From an uncultured Peptostreptococcaceae bacterium (GTDB lineage: Bacteria > Bacillota > Clostridia > Peptostreptococcales > Anaerovoracaceae), in assembly GCA_949740445.1 (NCBI GenBank), contig CATJIF010000041.1:1-64000 (forward strand): a DNA stretch of 64,000 bases, written 5' to 3'. The translations under genes were made by a program, and so were the position numbers. Positions 62,122-64,000 of this stretch are shown here, one piece after another; position 1 is the stretch's first letter; each line of letters begins with the position of its first letter. Below the pieces are notes generated by a model. That model was not told where the DNA came from. It made no database searches and saw only the letters and a list, made by a program, of their open reading frames with translations.

Positions 62122-62847
62122 CTATTCGTAGAGGCTGACCGCACAGTTGGTATACACCTTCTGCACATCGTCGTTATCCTCTAAAAGCTCGATCATCTTC
62201 TTCAGGTTTTTGATGTCGGCCTCTGCCTGCGGCGTGGATTCCATGGATGGCACGTATTCCACGTCGGCCTCTACCGGCTCGTAGCCCGCCGCCTTAATCG
62301 CGTCATTGACATCGTTGAAGGCCTCCGGTGAAGTCTGGATCTCGAAGCTGTCGTCGTAGGTCAGCATGTCGTCGGCGCCGGCCTCAAGGGCGGCCTCCAT
62401 CAGCTGATCCTCGTCGATTCCATCCTGTTTTTCAATTACGATGATGCCTTTGCGGTCGAACATGTAAGAAACGCAGCCGGGAACGCCGAGATTGCCTCCG
62501 AATTTATCGAAAGCGTGCTTCATGGCAGCTGTCGTCCGGTTTTTATTGTCGGTCAGGACATCGACGATGACGGCCACGCCGCCTGCACCGTAGCCCTCAA
62601 AGCTGCCTGGTTCGTAGCTTTCGCCGGCCAGCTCGCCCGTACCCTTCTTGATGGCGCGGTTGATATTGTCGTTGGGCATGCCGATCCCCTTTGCCTTGTC
62701 AATGGCTGTTCTCAAAGAAGCGTTGTAGTTGGGATCTCCCCCGGCCTTTGCCGCTACGATGATGGCTCTCGCATACTTTGTAAAAACTGCAGCTCTTTTG
62801 GAATCCTGCGCTGCTTTTCTTCCGGCTATTGTACCGTGTCTACCCAT
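62122..62847 (-). CDS. yebC: YebC/PmpR-family DNA-binding or translation factor
   Basis: 241-residue member of the YebC family (MGRHGTIAGRKAAQDSKRA, GGDPNYNASLRTAIDKAKG, NMPNDNINRAIKKG with one change to GMPND). Members act as transcriptional regulators or help ribosomes at proline stretches. Start preceded by GGGAGG. Single gene. Confidence 0.93.
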   Translation of the reverse strand: MGRHGTIAGRKAAQDSKRAAVFTKYARAIIVAAKAGGDPNYNASLRTAIDKAKGIGMPNDNINRAIKKGTGELAGESYEPGSFEGYGAGGVAVIVDVLTDNKNRTTAAMKHAFDKFGGNLGVPGCVSYMFDRKGIIVIEKQDGIDEDQLMEAALEAGADDMLTYDDSFEIQTSPEAFNDVNDAIKAAGYEPVEADVEYVPSMESTPQAEADIKNLKKMIELLEDNDDVQKVYTNCAVSLYE

Positions 62848-62954
62848 GTTAAGAATCCTCCCTTACTATCTTTACGCTGAAAACTCTAATAGTATACCAT
62901 AAATTTCTTTGCGCGTACAAGATATTTTAACCGCAAATCCCACAAATTTCACAA

Positions 62955-62981
62955 AACGCACCGACCCGGTGCGTTTTGTAA
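62955..62981 (-). terminator. Terminator after the activase-like gene
   Basis: ACAAAACGCACC-GGGTC-GGTGCGTTTTGT, a perfect 12-base stem, lies about 27 bases past the stop of the gene at 63008; the following sequence is only moderately T-rich. Confidence 0.7.
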
Positions 62982-63007
62982 AAGACTGCTTATTTTCTTT
63001 GCTGTGG

Positions 63008-64000
63008 TCAGCTGATGCGGCTGTGCGCGGAGGTCTCTTTTTTGCGCAGCACCGCTTCTTCGATTCCGTTCTTTCCCGTGGGTTCTATGGTCTTTCTGTC
63101 CTCTCGTCCCTTCTGCTCCATGTTTTTGAACGCCGTAGCCATCATCAGCTTGATGCGGTTGAGCTGATTGACGTTGCTTGCGCCGGGGTCGTAGTCGATG
63201 GCGGCGATATTTGCCAGAGGGTTATATTTGCGCAGCGCCTTGATCATGCCTTTTCCTGTTACGTGGTTTGGCAGGCAGGCAAAGGGCTGTAGGCAGACGA
63301 TATTCTCCACGCCGCTGTCCAAAAGCTCCACCATTTCGCCGGTAAGAAGCCATCCTTCGCCGCACTGGTTTCCCAGAGACGTGATCTTCTGCGCTTTCTG
63401 CGCCATCTCTTCGATGGGGATGGGCGGGGAAAAGCGCCGGCTTTCCGCCAGTGCCTTTCTGGCCCCTGCGCGGAACATCTCGATCAGCCGCACGGCCAGC
63501 AGGTTTTTTTGCATGGCGCTCTTGGTGCCCGACAGCTGCTCGTAGTTGAATTTCTTGCTGTACATGCCGTAGAGGAAAAAGTCGATCAGGTCCAGGACAA
63601 CGGCCTCCCCTCCCTCGGCTTCGATGATGCCCACGATGTCGTTATTTGCCGTAGGATGGTATTTTACGAGGATTTCCCCCACGACTCCTACCTTCGGCTT
63701 TTTCTGGTCCGTCAGAGGCAGCGCATCGAAATCCCGCACGATTTGCCGGATATTTTTCCCAAAGCGGCGCAGGCTTCCATCCTCGATGTTCTTTACAATG
63801 CGGCCCGCCCAGGTGCGGTACAGCGCCTGAGCAGCTCCGGCCTTCTGCTCGTAGGGCCGCGTCGCATAGAGCACCCGCATGATGACATCGCCGTAGACCA
63901 GGGCCATCCCGGCCGCCTTCAGCATGGAAAACGAAATCGCAAAGCCAGGGTTTTGTTCAAGCCCGCCATAATTTAACGAAATCACAGGCACCTGCTCCAT
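63008..64000 (-). CDS. 2-hydroxyacyl-CoA dehydratase activase-like protein, 3' part only
   Basis: The visible 330 residues are the C-terminal part of a large protein cut by the window edge. Hallmarks are PKVGVVGEILVKYHPTANND, CLQPFACLPNHVTGKGMI, and AAIDYDPGASNVNQLNRIKLM, typical of the DUF2229/activase-related proteins of about 1400 residues that carry BcrAD/HgdC-type ATPase domains in their N-terminal half. Members are linked with radical 2-hydroxyacyl-CoA dehydratases in amino acid fermenters, but many are of unknown role. The ATG at 64000 is probably internal. Confidence 0.82.
   Translation of the reverse strand: MEQVPVISLNYGGLEQNPGFAISFSMLKAAGMALVYGDVIMRVLYATRPYEQKAGAAQALYRTWAGRIVKNIEDGSLRRFGKNIRQIVRDFDALPLTDQKKPKVGVVGEILVKYHPTANNDIVGIIEAEGGEAVVLDLIDFFLYGMYSKKFNYEQLSGTKSAMQKNLLAVRLIEMFRAGARKALAESRRFSPPIPIEEMAQKAQKITSLGNQCGEGWLLTGEMVELLDSGVENIVCLQPFACLPNHVTGKGMIKALRKYNPLANIAAIDYDPGASNVNQLNRIKLMMATAFKNMEQKGREDRKTIEPTGKNGIEEAVLRKKETSAHSRIS

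Overview
The window looks like chromosomal DNA of a strictly anaerobic, spore-forming member of the Clostridia (Firmicutes/Bacillota), roughly mid-50s % G+C by eye. Clues are the IspH-ribosomal protein S1 fusion, sporulation and germination genes (SpoIID, GerA/GerB type, YlmC type), the mreBCD-PBP2-minD cluster, a Tad locus with Flp1-type pilin, DUF5702 and DUF6382 proteins, folD-fchA one-carbon genes, a class F flavodiiron protein and part of a 2-hydroxyacyl-CoA dehydratase activase-like protein. The exact genus cannot be told from this sequence alone. No insertion sequence, prophage, CRISPR array or rRNA was seen; one tRNA-Leu(GAG) and a strong 6S RNA candidate are present.

Layout. 1-5.1 kb: minus-strand operon ruvC-ruvA-ruvB-spoIID-queA with a clear sigma-A type promoter. 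5.2-7.4 kb: divergent argR-recN. 7.4-12.0 kb: minus-strand aroK, ispH-rpsA fusion, rarA/mgsA and a SPOR-domain protein. 12.2-15.3 kb: a plus-strand germination pair, unusual because the GerA subunit is fused to a shortened GerC lipoprotein domain. 15.5-18.6 kb: divergent rny and rodA. 18.7-26.1 kb: elongation and shape operon maf-radC-mreB-mreC-mreD-mrdA-minD, without minC or minE. 26.3 kb: a small DUF1540 gene. 26.5-34.2 kb: a nine-gene Tad pilus/secretion operon that uses mostly non-ATG starts. 34.4-36.4 kb: a BlaI repressor and M56 sensor protease pair with three operator-like dyads. 36.4-37.6 kb: tepA and ylmC. 37.7-39.7 kb: a two-gene RNA-repair cassette (RNA ligase plus HD-Pnk end-healing enzyme) preceded by a structured intergenic element. 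40-46 kb: a chemoreceptor and a polyamine ABC transporter (potABCD). 46.2-49.9 kb: class F flavodiiron protein and thioredoxin reductase. 50-53 kb: cardiolipin synthase and an NSS-family transporter. 53.2 kb: tRNA-Leu. 53.4-61.6 kb: a compact operon fchA-folD-ECF sigma-anti-sigma-polA-coaE-oligopeptide binding protein, preceded by 6S RNA. 62-64 kb: yebC and the 3' part of a large activase-like gene.

The most interesting items are: the ligase/HD-Pnk cassette with its structured leader; a FolD that lacks the cyclohydrolase lysine and overlaps the gene for a stand-alone cyclohydrolase (FchA), with 6S RNA just upstream, echoing the enterobacterial link of 6S RNA to a folate gene; the GerA-GerC fusion; the systematic NTG start and NTGA overlap usage in the Tad operon; and an M56 sensor fused to a catalytically dead M23 domain.
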